A DNA stretch of 53,917 nucleotides from Sphaerisporangium sp. (GCA_025964675.1 JAOPYI010000143.1:1-53917), one strand, 5' to 3'. Positions 9,826-18,679 are shown, counted from the stretch's first letter. Made by a program: numbers and translations. Notes: a model not told the origin generated them from the letters alone.

Positions 9826-10320
9826 GTGACGCACAAGACGACTCGGCCACGCATCGTCGTGGGCGTGAGCCACTCCCCCGCGGCGACCGCCGCACTGCGA
9901 TGGGCGCTCGGCGAGGCCCGGTTGCGAGACGCGGTGATCCAGCCCGTGCACGCCTGGCAGTGGTCGGGCCAGCACCGGGCCTCGTACGCGCCGATGGGCA
10001 GCTGGCGCTCGCATGACGAGGAGTACGAATCCGCAAGGGAGGAGACACGCCGCATCGTCGCCCGCCTGGCTCCTTCGATCGAACCCATCCTCGCGCACGG
10101 CCCGCCCGCCCAGGTGCTGCTCAACCACTGTCAGGACGCCGAGATGCTGGTGCTCGGCATCCGCAGGCCCGAGGCGGGCGCGCCCGTCGCCGCCACGCCT
10201 GTGCTCGCCGCGTGCGTGATCGGGGCCCCCTGCCCCGTGGTGGTCGTGTCACCCCACGCCGTGCCCGCGTCGGCGTTCCACCCGTACGACGTGACCCTCA
10301 GCGGGGCGCCGACCCGGTGA
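9826..10320 (+). CDS. Universal stress protein family
   Basis: A 164-aa single UspA-like domain, recognised from RIVVGVSHSPAATAALRWAL at the N-terminus and PCPVVVVSPHAVP at the end. The start is GTG 9826 with a strong GGGGAGGAGG ribosome binding site 5 nt upstream, not the earlier in-frame ATGs. The usual ATP-binding pattern G-x2-G-x9-G(S/T) is degenerate here: GIRRPEAGAPVAATPV lacks the final G(S/T), so the protein may not bind ATP. Its 3' end overlaps the converging WYL regulator gene by 23 bp. Likely role in stress or dormancy, by family only. Confidence 0.8.
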   Translation: MTHKTTRPRIVVGVSHSPAATAALRWALGEARLRDAVIQPVHAWQWSGQHRASYAPMGSWRSHDEEYESAREETRRIVARLAPSIEPILAHGPPAQVLLNHCQDAEMLVLGIRRPEAGAPVAATPVLAACVIGAPCPVVVVSPHAVPASAFHPYDVTLSGAPTR

Positions 10321-11296
10321 GCGGGCCCCCGTACATGGCCGCGAGCTGCGACACCGTGGAGGCCATCGCCTCGCGCAGCTCGGGCGGGCCGAGCACCTCC
10401 AGGCTCGCGCCCATGCGAAGCAGGAGCCAGCAGGCGTGCCTGACCGACTCGACCGGTAGCCGCAGCACCGTCCAGCCGTCCTCGCCGGGCGGCCCGGCCG
10501 CCGCCAACGCCGCCTCCGCCGGCCGCGTGCCCGCCGTGACACGGAGCAGCGCCTCCGCGCCGGGCGCCAGCCGTACGGTCGCCTCGGCGGTGTACATGCG
10601 GTCGCGGAAGTCGGCGGCGTAGGACTGCCAGAACTGCGCCAGGTCGAAGCCCTCGGGACGGGCGAAGCGGTCAGGCAGCACATCGGCCGAGACGATGCGC
10701 GAGACGCGGTAGGTGCGCGGCGCCGCACCCTCGGGGGCCGCGACCAGGTACCACGAGCCTCCCTTCAGCACCAGGCCGTACGGGCGGACCTGCCGCACCA
10801 CCTCGGTAGGGCCCCAGCGGCGGTAGACCATGCGGATCACCCGCCCCTCCCACACAGCGTCGGAGACCTCGCCGAGGTAGGGCACGTCGTCGGCGTCGCG
10901 GTACCAGCCGGGCACGTCGAGCAGGAACCGCTCGCGCATGCGGGAGGCGTGCGAGCGCGGCTCGGGCGGCAGCGCGGCGAGCAGCTTGAGCTCGGCGGCG
11001 GCGGCCACGTCCGCGAGACCCAGCTCGGCGGCCGGGCCGGGGAGCCCGGCCAGGAACAGCGACGAGGCCTCCTCGGTGGTCAGGCCGTTGAGCTGGGTGC
11101 GGTAGCCGTCGAGGAGCTGGTAGCCGCCCGCGGGACCCCGGTCCGCGTAGACCGGGACACCGGCCGACGACAGCGCCTCCACATCGCGGTATACCGTCCG
11201 CACCGACACCTCCAGCTGCTCCGACAGCTGGGCGGCCGTCATCCGGCCGCGCGTCTGGAGGAGCAGCAGCAGGGACAGCAGCCGGCTCGCGCGCAT
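10298..11296 (-). CDS. HTH/WYL-domain transcriptional regulator
   Basis: A 332-aa YafY-like regulator. The N-terminal HTH of the DeoR type (TAAQLSEQLEVSVRTVYRDV) is followed by the linker GVPVYADRGPAGGY. The WYL ligand-sensing domain contains PYGLVLKGGSWYLVA and RTYRVSRI, and a C-terminal extension domain follows. Start at ATG 11296 (MRASRLLSLL). Divergent from the DeoR regulator with a 54-bp gap, which contains a small ATTTG-C-CAAAT dyad that may be its own operator. Target genes unknown. Confidence 0.88.
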   Translation of the reverse strand: MRASRLLSLLLLLQTRGRMTAAQLSEQLEVSVRTVYRDVEALSSAGVPVYADRGPAGGYQLLDGYRTQLNGLTTEEASSLFLAGLPGPAAELGLADVAAAAELKLLAALPPEPRSHASRMRERFLLDVPGWYRDADDVPYLGEVSDAVWEGRVIRMVYRRWGPTEVVRQVRPYGLVLKGGSWYLVAAPEGAAPRTYRVSRIVSADVLPDRFARPEGFDLAQFWQSYAADFRDRMYTAEATVRLAPGAEALLRVTAGTRPAEAALAAAGPPGEDGWTVLRLPVESVRHACWLLLRMGASLEVLGPPELREAMASTVSQLAAMYGGPLTGSAPR

Positions 11297-11336
11297 GCCC
11301 CCAGTGTCCCTGATTTGCCAAATTAACACTAAGTCT

Positions 11337-11348
11337 GTTCATATGAAC
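11337..11348. promoter_or_regulatory. Perfect palindrome, probable DeoR-type operator
   Basis: GTTCATATGAAC is a perfect 12-bp palindrome ending 2 nt before the ATG of the DeoR-family gene and 40 bp from the divergent WYL start. Its position fits autorepression of the DeoR/MFS operon. The assignment to the adjacent DeoR protein is inference. Confidence 0.5.
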
Positions 11349-11350
11349 GT

Positions 11351-12103
11351 ATGGATCGGTTGCGGGCAATAATGGACGCCTTAAGGACAGCCGACAGCGT
11401 GTCGGTCGCGGAGCTCGCGTCCGAGCACGGCGTCTCGGAGATGACCATTCGAAGAGACCTCGACGAGCTGGCCCAGCAGGGCGTCGCCCGGAGGATCCGG
11501 GGCGGGGCCCAGAGCCTGCTGCTGCGTGGTGAGGAGCCCCCCTTCGGCGTACGCGAGCACGAGGCCCCCGAGGACAAGCGCCGCATCGCCGCCGAGGTCG
11601 TGGGCCTGCTCGCCGACGGGGAGGCGGTCGTGCTCGACGGCGGCACCACGACGCTGGCGGTCGCCCGCGCCGTCCACGACCGCAGGCTGACCGTGCTCCC
11701 GCTGTCCGTCCAGGCGATCCAGGCCCTCAGCGGAGCCCACCGCATACGTCTGGTGCTCCCCGGCGGCGAGGTGCGGCACGGCGAGCTGAACATCACCGGG
11801 CCCCTGACGGTGAGCACCATCGCGTCCCTGCGCTTCGACACCGCGATCATCGGCTGCTGCGGCCTCTCGGCCGAGCACGGGCTGACCGCGCACGACCTGG
11901 AGGACGTCGCGGTCAAACAGGCCGCCATCGCCTCCGCCCGCCGCGTCATCGTGGCGGCCGACTCCTCGAAGTTCCGCCAGACCGCCTTCGCCACGGTCTG
12001 CCCGCCCGGCCGCGTCGACGTGCTCGTCACCGACGCCGGCATCCCCCGCGACCAGCACGACGCGTTCACCGCCGCCGGCGTGACCGTCCGCGTCGCCGCA
12101 TGA
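11351..12103 (+). CDS. DeoR-family transcriptional regulator
   Basis: A 250-aa sugar-phosphate-responsive repressor. The N-terminal HTH (SVAELASEHGVSEMTIRRDL) carries the DeoR recognition helix. The effector domain has the ISOCOT-type motif VLDGGTTTLAVARAV and the conserved Asp-Ser-Lys-Phe (ADSSKFRQTAFA). Its TGA overlaps the ATG of the MFS gene (ATGA), so the two are translationally coupled and the MFS transporter is the likely target. The palindrome at 11337 is the likely operator. The sugar is not evident. Confidence 0.9.
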   Translation: MDRLRAIMDALRTADSVSVAELASEHGVSEMTIRRDLDELAQQGVARRIRGGAQSLLLRGEEPPFGVREHEAPEDKRRIAAEVVGLLADGEAVVLDGGTTTLAVARAVHDRRLTVLPLSVQAIQALSGAHRIRLVLPGGEVRHGELNITGPLTVSTIASLRFDTAIIGCCGLSAEHGLTAHDLEDVAVKQAAIASARRVIVAADSSKFRQTAFATVCPPGRVDVLVTDAGIPRDQHDAFTAAGVTVRVAA

Positions 12104-13347
12104 CCGTCCTCGCCGAGCGCGGCCCCGCGCTGCGCCGTGCCCGCGTCGCGGTGTGCGTCATGTTCCTGATCCCCGGTATCGCCATCGGCGTGTGGACGGC
12201 CCGCATCCCCGCGCTGAAGGAACGGCTGGCGCTCGGCGACGGGCAGCTCAGCCTCGCCCTGCTCGGCATCGCGGCGGGCGCGCTCGCCGGCATGCAGATC
12301 GTCGGGTACCTCGTCGACCGCTACGGCAGCGGCCGCGTGATGATCCCGCTGGCCTTCGCCCAGGCCGCCGTGCTGCTGCCCCCGGCCGTGATGCCGGACC
12401 TTCCCGCCCTCGCCGCCTCGCTGGCGCTGTTCGGCGCCGTCCACGGGATGCTGGACGTGTCCATGAACGCCGGCGCGGTGGAGGTCGAACGGGCGTGGGG
12501 ACGACCGCTCATGTCCTCCTTCCACGCCGTGTTCAGCATCGGCGGCTTCCTCGGCGCCGCCGCCGGCGGCCTGTTCGCCCACGCGGGGATCGGCCCCTGG
12601 CCGACCTTCGCCGCGACCGCCGCCCTGCTCGCGGCCCTGGCGGCCCTCGCCGCCCGGTGGGCGCCGAAGACCACGCCCGAGGGTGGCACACGGCCCGGAC
12701 GGGAGCCGGGAGGGCGCGGCGGTTCCGGGGGAAAGGTCCAGGGAGTTCTGCTCCTGGGCGTGCTCGCCTTCTGCTGCATGATCGGAGAGGGCGCCTCCGC
12801 CGACTGGGGGTCGGTCTACCTGCGCGAGGACCTCGGCAGCTCGGCCGGGTTCGCCGCCACCGCGTACGCCGCCTTCTCGATCATGATGACCGCCGGCCGC
12901 CTTGCCGGTGACCGCCTCGCGACCCTGCTCGGCCCGGTCGCGCTGGTCCGCTGCTGCGGGATGCTGGCCGGGGCCGGGCTGTCGGCGGCCCTGCTGATCG
13001 GCCATCCGGTGGCCGGCGTGATCGGGTTCGGTTGCTTCGGCGCCGGGCTCTCCTGCATCGTCCCGCAGGTCTTCTCCGCGGCCGGCCACCGCGACCCGGC
13101 TCGCGCCGGGCAGGCCCTCGCCCGGGTGGCCAGCCTCGGCTACCTGGGCTTCCTCACCGGGCCCGTGCTGATCGGCGCCCTGTCGGAGGTGCTGGGCCTG
13201 CCGCGCGCCCTGGCGATCCCCGCGGTGCTCGCCCTGTTCGTGGCCCTAGCCGCCCCGGCCGTACGCAGAGCCACAGCCGCACGCGAGGCCCCGGGGGGCT
13301 CCGGGGAGGAGGCCGGGGGCCGTACGGCCGACCGCGCCACCGGCTAG
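12100..13347 (+). CDS. MFS transporter
   Basis: A 415-aa major facilitator with about 12 hydrophobic segments, resembling the YbjJ-like branch. The N-terminal TM carries PGIAIGVWTARIPALKERL, and the loop DRYGSGRVM is the loop 2-3 motif. A central cytoplasmic loop (about residues 190-210) is Gly/Arg-rich. The C-terminus is a charged Gly/Glu tail. It is coupled to the DeoR regulator by a 4-bp overlap, so a sugar or related metabolite is the likely cargo, in or out. It converges on the next gene with a 21-bp gap. Confidence 0.85.
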   Translation: MTVLAERGPALRRARVAVCVMFLIPGIAIGVWTARIPALKERLALGDGQLSLALLGIAAGALAGMQIVGYLVDRYGSGRVMIPLAFAQAAVLLPPAVMPDLPALAASLALFGAVHGMLDVSMNAGAVEVERAWGRPLMSSFHAVFSIGGFLGAAAGGLFAHAGIGPWPTFAATAALLAALAALAARWAPKTTPEGGTRPGREPGGRGGSGGKVQGVLLLGVLAFCCMIGEGASADWGSVYLREDLGSSAGFAATAYAAFSIMMTAGRLAGDRLATLLGPVALVRCCGMLAGAGLSAALLIGHPVAGVIGFGCFGAGLSCIVPQVFSAAGHRDPARAGQALARVASLGYLGFLTGPVLIGALSEVLGLPRALAIPAVLALFVALAAPAVRRATAAREAPGGSGEEAGGRTADRATG

Positions 13348-13368
13348 GAAAGCCGGGCGGTCACCCGG

Positions 13369-14124
13369 TCAGATCGCCTGCCCGCTGTCGTCGCCGGGCA
13401 GGGAGGGTCTCGGGGAGACGACGCCGCTGTCACCCGGGGAGGGGATCGGCGACGGCTTCAGGGTGTCGCTGGGCGAGGGCAGGGGCGGCGGCGTCGGCAC
13501 GAACATCGTCGGCGGGAGCGGGCGGGAAGGCGGCGGGATCTCGTCGCCCCGGCCCAGCAGCAGCCACGTGATCGCCCCGGTCAGCGTCAGCAGCGCCACA
13601 AGGACCGACAGGGCCACCAGCACGGCGCGCCGGGTCTCGGTCGGCGGCGGCGCGGGCGGCGGCGGGAGCGGAATCGCCGGCGCCCGGTCGCCCAGCCAGT
13701 AGGGCACGAAGTCGGGCCCGTGGGACTCCCCGATCAGAGTGCCGCTGACCAGCACCGACTGAAGGAACCACCCCGCGCCCGGACCGGCCGCCGTGTACGG
13801 AACCGCCACCCACGGCGCCGGCCCGTCGTCCATCGCGATGACCTGCGGCGCGCCGGCCGCACCCCGGCCCCAGGCGCGCGCCACCCAGCCGCGCACGCCG
13901 CCACGCGCGGGCGCCGCCTGGCGGATCGCCATGAGGAACCGCTCTCGGGCTGCCGCGTCGAGGGCCGCGCCCCGTGTCAGCAGCGCGATGGAAACCGCGC
14001 GGCCGTCGGCCTCCTGCGCGAGGTAGACGAACCCGGTGGCGAGCGCCTGGAGCCGCGCCTGCACGACGTAGGCTCCGAGCCGGGGAGGGTCGCCGTACTG
14101 GAGCGGAGTGGCCACGCCTGCCAT
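13369..14124 (-). CDS. Membrane-anchored degenerate kinase-like protein
   Basis: A 251-aa protein of unknown function. The N-terminal part (GDPPRLGAYVVQARLQALAT, then FVYLAQEADGRAVSIALL) follows the order of an actinobacterial Ser/Thr kinase N-lobe. The Gly-rich loop is gone and the position of the ATP-binding Lys (usually VAVKxL) reads VSIALL. No catalytic HRD or DFG motif follows. After about residue 140 come a Pro-rich linker, one TM helix (VLVALSVLVALLTLTGAITW) and a Pro/Ser-rich extracytoplasmic tail of about 65 residues. ATG 14124 is preceded by GAGGTG and is preferred over upstream ATGs. It is divergent from moxR with a 74-bp gap. Confidence 0.7.
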   Translation of the reverse strand: MAGVATPLQYGDPPRLGAYVVQARLQALATGFVYLAQEADGRAVSIALLTRGAALDAAARERFLMAIRQAAPARGGVRGWVARAWGRGAAGAPQVIAMDDGPAPWVAVPYTAAGPGAGWFLQSVLVSGTLIGESHGPDFVPYWLGDRAPAIPLPPPPAPPPTETRRAVLVALSVLVALLTLTGAITWLLLGRGDEIPPPSRPLPPTMFVPTPPPLPSPSDTLKPSPIPSPGDSGVVSPRPSLPGDDSGQAI

Positions 14125-14198
14125 GAAAGCACACCTCGACATCCGGCTCACCGTGACGGTGCCGTGCACCTTTGCGCCGTGTTTGATGGAATGGCCGC

Positions 14199-15227
14199 AT
14201 GACCGTTGCGGAAGAGCGCAGTGACGGAGCCGGGCCGGACGAAGGTGCCGACGCGGACCTCCGTCTCCTACAGCAGTCCCTCACCGAGGTCCGGCGCGTC
14301 ATCGTCGGCCAGGACCACATGATCGAACGGCTGCTTGTGGCGCTGCTGGCGCGCGGTCACTGCCTTCTCGAAGGCGTGCCGGGCGTCGCCAAGACCCTGG
14401 CGGCATCCACCCTTGCCACCGTGGTGGGCGGCACGTTCGCCCGCATCCAGTTCACCCCGGACCTCGTGCCGAGCGACATCGTCGGCACCCGGGTGTACCA
14501 CCCGTCCAGCGAGAGCTTCGACGTCGAGCTCGGGCCGGTGTTCGTCAACTTCCTGCTCGCCGACGAGATCAACCGGGCCCCGGCCAAGGTGCAGTCGGCG
14601 CTGCTGGAGGTCATGGCCGAGCGGCAGGTGACCCTCGCGGGGCGCACCCACCCGCTGCCCCGGCCCTTCATCGTGCTGGCCACGCAGAACCCCATAGAGT
14701 CCGAGGGGGTGTATCCCCTACCGGAGGTGCAGCGTGACAGGTTCCTGTTCAAGGTGCGGGTCGTCCATCCCACCGCGAGCGAGGAGCTGGAGATCCTCCA
14801 CCGGATGAGCGTCTCCCCGCCGCTGCCCGGCCGGGTGCTCGACCCGGCGCGGCTGCTGGCGCTGCAGAAGCTGGCCGACCAGGTGTCGGTCCACCAGCTC
14901 GTCGCCGACTACGTCGTGCGGCTGGTGATGGCGACCCGCTCTCCCGCCGAGTACGGGCTGCGCGACCTGGAGGAGGCGATCGAGATCGGGGTCAGCCCAC
15001 GGGCGACGCTCGGCCTGGTCGCGGCCGGGCGCGCGCTGGCGCTGCTGCGCGGACGTGACTACCTGCTCCCCGACGACGTGCGCGACGTCGCCGTGGACGT
15101 CATGGGGCACCGCCTGATGCTGACCTTCGACGCGCTGGCCGACGGCGTCGACACCGAGGATGTTGTGCGCCAGATCCTGGCCTCGGTGCCGCCTCCGCTC
15201 GTCGTCTGGAACCAGGCCCAGCGGTGA
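14199..15227 (+). CDS. MoxR-family AAA+ ATPase
   Basis: A 342-aa AAA+ chaperone-like ATPase. Walker A is EGVPGVAKTLAAS (GxxGxxKT type), Walker B is LLADEINRAPAK, and sensor 1 lies in VLATQNPIESEG. The C-terminal helical lid follows. MoxR proteins act with VWA-domain partners to mature or insert metals into target complexes, and here the DUF58 and VWA genes follow with overlapping codons. The stop TGA overlaps the next GTG by 4 bp. The ATPase call is firm; the client is unknown. Confidence 0.93.
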   Translation: MTVAEERSDGAGPDEGADADLRLLQQSLTEVRRVIVGQDHMIERLLVALLARGHCLLEGVPGVAKTLAASTLATVVGGTFARIQFTPDLVPSDIVGTRVYHPSSESFDVELGPVFVNFLLADEINRAPAKVQSALLEVMAERQVTLAGRTHPLPRPFIVLATQNPIESEGVYPLPEVQRDRFLFKVRVVHPTASEELEILHRMSVSPPLPGRVLDPARLLALQKLADQVSVHQLVADYVVRLVMATRSPAEYGLRDLEEAIEIGVSPRATLGLVAAGRALALLRGRDYLLPDDVRDVAVDVMGHRLMLTFDALADGVDTEDVVRQILASVPPPLVVWNQAQR

Positions 15228-16210
15228 CCGCACCTCAGGGCCCTGAGGAGGCGGCCGGGCGCGGCAGGAGCCCCGAGCACGCCCTGAGGCGCCTGGAGCT
15301 GACCGTGGTACGCCGCCTCGACGGGCTGCTCCACGGGCAGCACCAGGGCCTGCTGCCGGGCGCGGGCAGCGAGCTCGGGGACAGCAGGATCTACGTGCCC
15401 GGAGAGGACGACGTTCGGCGCATGGACTGGTCGGTGACCGCCCGCACCACCGTCCCGCACGTCCGCGACCTGGTCGCCGACCGCGAGCTGGAGACCTGGG
15501 TGCTGGCCGACCTGTCGCCGAGCATGGACTTCGGCACCGCGCACATGGAGAAGCGCGACCTGGTGATCGCCGCGGTCGGCGCCATCGCCTTCCTGACCAG
15601 CCGCATCGGCGACCGCTTCGGCGCGTACGTCATCCACGGCGACGAGATCCACCGCCTGCCCGCCCGCACGGGCCGTCCGGCGATGTACGCGCTGCTGCAG
15701 ACGTTGATGGACGCGCCCAGGGGCATGCCCGCGCCCGGCCCCACCCGCCTGGCCGAGGCGATCGAGCTGCTCGCGAAGGCACGGCGCAAGCGGGGCCTGC
15801 GCGTGATCGTGTCCGACTTCCTCGATCTCGGGCCGGGGGGCGACCCTCTGGCCGAGCGTGAGTGGGAGCGGCCGATACGCCGCCTGGCCGCCCGCCACCA
15901 GGTGCTGGCCATCGAGGTCGTCGACCCGCGTGAGCTGGATCTTCCCGACGTGGGGCTGATCGCCCTCACCGACCCCGAAACCGGGCGAACGCGCGAGGTC
16001 CACCTCTCCCCCAGGATCCGCCGCGACTACGCCGAGGCGGCGGCCGCGCACCGGGAGGCCAACCGGGTGGCACTGCGCCGCTGCGGGGCCGGCCACCTGG
16101 TGCTGCGCACCGACCGCGACTGGGTGTACGACATCGCCCAGTACACGCTCAGGCACCGGCGCACCGCCCACCTCGCGGGGCGGCATCCCACCAGGAGGGC
16201 AGGCGCGTGA
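15224..16210 (+). CDS. DUF58 domain-containing protein
   Basis: A 328-aa cytosolic protein of the DUF58 family, whose members resemble VWA domains and partner MoxR ATPases. Family hallmarks are [19 protein letters not shown] and the MIDAS-like [12 protein letters not shown]. It starts with GTG inside the moxR stop (GTGA) and ends the same way over the next gene, so the three are one translationally coupled operon. This copy has no TM segment, unlike many DUF58 proteins. Confidence 0.9.
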   Translation: MTAPQGPEEAAGRGRSPEHALRRLELTVVRRLDGLLHGQHQGLLPGAGSELGDSRIYVPGEDDVRRMDWSVTARTTVPHVRDLVADRELETWVLADLSPSMDFGTAHMEKRDLVIAAVGAIAFLTSRIGDRFGAYVIHGDEIHRLPARTGRPAMYALLQTLMDAPRGMPAPGPTRLAEAIELLAKARRKRGLRVIVSDFLDLGPGGDPLAEREWERPIRRLAARHQVLAIEVVDPRELDLPDVGLIALTDPETGRTREVHLSPRIRRDYAEAAAAHREANRVALRRCGAGHLVLRTDRDWVYDIAQYTLRHRRTAHLAGRHPTRRAGA

Positions 16211-17154
16211 TCTTTCTGTCTCCGGGCTGGCTGTGGCTGTTCGCGGCGCTCGCCCTGGTCGTTGGCGCATACGTCTTCATGCAGTTCGCCCGCCGCAGGT
16301 ACGCCGTGCGGTTCACCAACCTGGCGCTGCTGAGCCTGGTCGCCCCAGAACGGCCGGGATGGCGGCGCCACGTGCCCGCGGCGCTGTTCCTGCTGATGAT
16401 GAGCCTCCTCGTGGTGGGCGCCGCCCGGCCGGCCGACGCCACACGGGTGCCGAGGGACCGGGCGACGATCATCGTCGCGGTGGACATCTCGCTCTCGATG
16501 GAGGCCGCCGACGTCTCTCCCACGCGGCTGGTCGCCGCCCAGCAGGCCGCGCAGCAGTTCGTCAAGGATCTGCCTGAGCGGTTCAACGTGGGTCTGGTCT
16601 CCTTCGCGCGCTCGGCCGCGGTCGTCATCTCGCCCACCACCGACCACCTGGCCGTGATCACCGCGATCGGAAACCTGTCCACCCGCCCTGGCACCGCCAT
16701 CGGCGAGGCGGTGTTCAACTCTCTGGACTCCGTGCGCTCCTTCGACCAGCGGGCCGTCACCGACCCGCCACCGTCGGCGATCGTGCTGCTGTCCGACGGC
16801 GACAACACCTCGGGCCGCTCGGTCAACGAGGCGATCCAGGCGGCGGCCGGCCTCCACGTGCCCGTCTCCACCATCGCCTACGGCACGCCGGACGGCACGG
16901 TGAGCATCGACGGCCGCGACGTCCAGGTCCCGGTCAACAAGACCACGCTGCAGTCCCTGGCCGACGGCACCAGCGGGCGCGCCTACTCGGCCGAGTCGGG
17001 AGACCAGCTGCGCGAGGTCTACAGCCAGATCGGCAGCTCGCTGGGATACCGCATCGTGCACCAGGAGATCGGGCAGTGGTTCACGGTCGCCGGCATCCTC
17101 GTCGGCCTGCTGGTCGCCGCCGCGACCATGCTCCTGGGGTCACGACTCCCCTGA
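16207..17154 (+). CDS. VWA-domain membrane protein (BatA-like)
   Basis: A 315-aa protein with two N-terminal TM helices (about residues 2-20 and 54-73), a von Willebrand A domain and a C-terminal TM (about 285-312). The complete MIDAS is present: DISLS in [12 protein letters not shown], a Thr in the middle segment and the distal Asp in [10 protein letters not shown]. This BatA-type layout, with moxR and DUF58 upstream, suggests a membrane complex that uses metal-dependent protein contacts. The start GTG overlaps the previous stop by 4 bp. Confidence 0.9.
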   Translation: MIFLSPGWLWLFAALALVVGAYVFMQFARRRYAVRFTNLALLSLVAPERPGWRRHVPAALFLLMMSLLVVGAARPADATRVPRDRATIIVAVDISLSMEAADVSPTRLVAAQQAAQQFVKDLPERFNVGLVSFARSAAVVISPTTDHLAVITAIGNLSTRPGTAIGEAVFNSLDSVRSFDQRAVTDPPPSAIVLLSDGDNTSGRSVNEAIQAAAGLHVPVSTIAYGTPDGTVSIDGRDVQVPVNKTTLQSLADGTSGRAYSAESGDQLREVYSQIGSSLGYRIVHQEIGQWFTVAGILVGLLVAAATMLLGSRLP

Positions 17155-17292
17155 CCACGGCGGCCGTACTCCTGGGCGGAGTAGGCCGGCGCGGGATGTC
17201 GCACGGGCGAGCCGGCGCGATCATGGTGTGGTGGCGTACGCCGCTGCCGGCATGGTGGACCCGCCCGATCACGACCACCGCCCCGCGGTTGG

Positions 17293-17298
17293 TAACGT
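17293..17298 (+). promoter_or_regulatory. Putative -10 box of a leaderless promoter
   Basis: TAACGT lies 8 nt before the GTG (17307) chosen for the RsmC-like methyltransferase, with no ribosome binding site between them. Confidence 0.45.
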
Positions 17299-17306
17299 CT
17301 CTGCAC

Positions 17307-17981
17307 GTGACGTCCAAGGGGGCACATTACTTCGAGGAGCGGCCCGGCGCGGCCGCCCGTCCCGGCACGGTCGACGTGGTCCTGCCCGACCTGCACCTGC
17401 GTCTCGCCACCGACAGCGGCGTCTTCTCCCCGAACCGGCTCGACCCGGGCACCCGGGTGCTGCTGGAGAGCGTGCCGCCGCCTCCCCAGGAGGGTGACCT
17501 GCTCGACCTCGGCTGCGGGTACGGGCCCGTCGCGCTGACCATGGCGTCGCGGGCGCCGGAGGCCACGGTGTGGGCGGTGGACGTCAACCGGCGTTCGGTG
17601 GAGCTGTGTGAGCGGAATGCGCAAGCCGCCGGCCTTTACAAAGTAAGATCAGTGCATGTGGACGATGTCCCGCCCGGCGTGCGGTTCTCGGAGATCTGGT
17701 CGAACCCGGCGATCCGCATCGGCAAGCCCGCGCTGCACTCCATGCTGACGCGCTGGCTCGACCGGCTCGCCCCGGGCGGGGCGGCCTATCTCGTGGTGCA
17801 GAAGCACCTCGGCTCCGACTCCCTGCAACGATGGCTCGGCGACCACGGCTGGGCCACGACGCGGGTGGCGTCCCGGTCGGCCTACCGCGTGCTCCGGGTC
17901 GCCGCGCGCGCCTCCACGACCCAGGTTTCGGTAGATGACGTGTCCCCAGGTGGCGGCGCCACGAACGACGAGGAGCGATGA
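17307..17981 (+). CDS. RsmC-like class I SAM methyltransferase
   Basis: A 224-aa methyltransferase of the RsmC/RlmG (MTS) family, which makes N2-methylguanosine in ribosomal RNA. The N-terminal HYFEERP and VFSPNRLDPGTRVLL and the SAM motif LLDLGCGYGPVALTMAS are standard. The catalytic NPP(F/Y/I) motif reads WSNPAIRIGK, so the second Pro is Ala, which is unusual. The frame is open upstream to 17076, but homology begins at GTG 17307, placed after a TAACGT box. It is followed 7 bp later by the TrmH-like gene. RNA target inferred. Confidence 0.85.
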   Translation: MTSKGAHYFEERPGAAARPGTVDVVLPDLHLRLATDSGVFSPNRLDPGTRVLLESVPPPPQEGDLLDLGCGYGPVALTMASRAPEATVWAVDVNRRSVELCERNAQAAGLYKVRSVHVDDVPPGVRFSEIWSNPAIRIGKPALHSMLTRWLDRLAPGGAAYLVVQKHLGSDSLQRWLGDHGWATTRVASRSAYRVLRVAARASTTQVSVDDVSPGGGATNDEER

Positions 17982-17988
17982 GCGCCCG

Positions 17989-18540
17989 ATGAGCACAGAC
18001 ACCCGCAGGCAGCTGCGCCCGACCGACGTCAAGCGGCTCAACCGCACCTGGCGCCGGGGCACCGAGAACCGGCTGTCGCTGATCCTGGAGTCGGTCACGG
18101 GCCCGTTCAACATCGGCTCGATCTTCCGCACGGCCGCCGCCTTCGGCGCCGACCAGGTCTGGCTCGCCGGGAACGCCACTCCGCCCACCAACCCCAAGGC
18201 GCAGAAGACCGCGCTCGGCACCGACCGGCTGGTCACCTGGCACGAGCCGGTCCCCCCCGTGGAAGCCGTACAGTCGGCCAAGGACGACGGCTACACCGTG
18301 ATCGCCGTCGAGCTCACCGGCGACGCGGTGCCGCTCCACCAGGCCAGGCTGGACCGCGACGTGTGCCTGGTGCTCGGCAACGAGGACCACGGCTGCTCCC
18401 CCGCCCTGCTCGAGGCCGTCGACGAGGTCCTCTACATCCCGCAGGTCGGCCGGGTCGGCTCCTTCAACGTCGGCGTCGCCGCCGCCATCGTCCTGGCCGA
18501 GGCCCGCCGCCAGGAATGGTCATCGGCCCCCACCGGGTGA
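17989..18540 (+). CDS. TrmH-family RNA 2'-O-methyltransferase
   Basis: A 183-aa SPOUT-class enzyme that methylates ribose in tRNA or rRNA. It shows the three SPOUT motifs: NIGSIFRTAAAFGADQVWL, then LVLGNEDHGCSPALLEAVDE, then YIPQVGRVGSFNVGVAAAI, which form the trefoil knot and SAM site. It starts at ATG 17989, just after the RsmC-like gene, with GAGGAGCG upstream. Two RNA methyltransferases in tandem suggest joint expression. Closest in style to TrmH (tRNA Gm18), but the substrate is not proven. Confidence 0.88.
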   Translation: MSTDTRRQLRPTDVKRLNRTWRRGTENRLSLILESVTGPFNIGSIFRTAAAFGADQVWLAGNATPPTNPKAQKTALGTDRLVTWHEPVPPVEAVQSAKDDGYTVIAVELTGDAVPLHQARLDRDVCLVLGNEDHGCSPALLEAVDEVLYIPQVGRVGSFNVGVAAAIVLAEARRQEWSSAPTG

Positions 18541-18615
18541 ACAACGGCCGCAGTGCTTCACCGAGCAGGGTCGAGGTGCTGGGGGCGGCAGCGCTGTGGC
18601 CGGTCATAGGTACGT

Positions 18616-18645
18616 TTGTGACCCAAATGTTCATGGGCGTAGGCT
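18616..18645 (+). promoter_or_regulatory. Putative housekeeping promoter
   Basis: TTGTGA (18616-18621) and TAGGCT (18640-18645) are separated by 18 bp and lie about 35 bp upstream of the GTG of the glycerophosphodiester phosphodiesterase gene. The boxes are fair matches to the primary sigma factor pattern. Confidence 0.45.
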
Positions 18646-18679
18646 GACGTGGCAGCCTACAAGGGGGATACTCCTGCTC

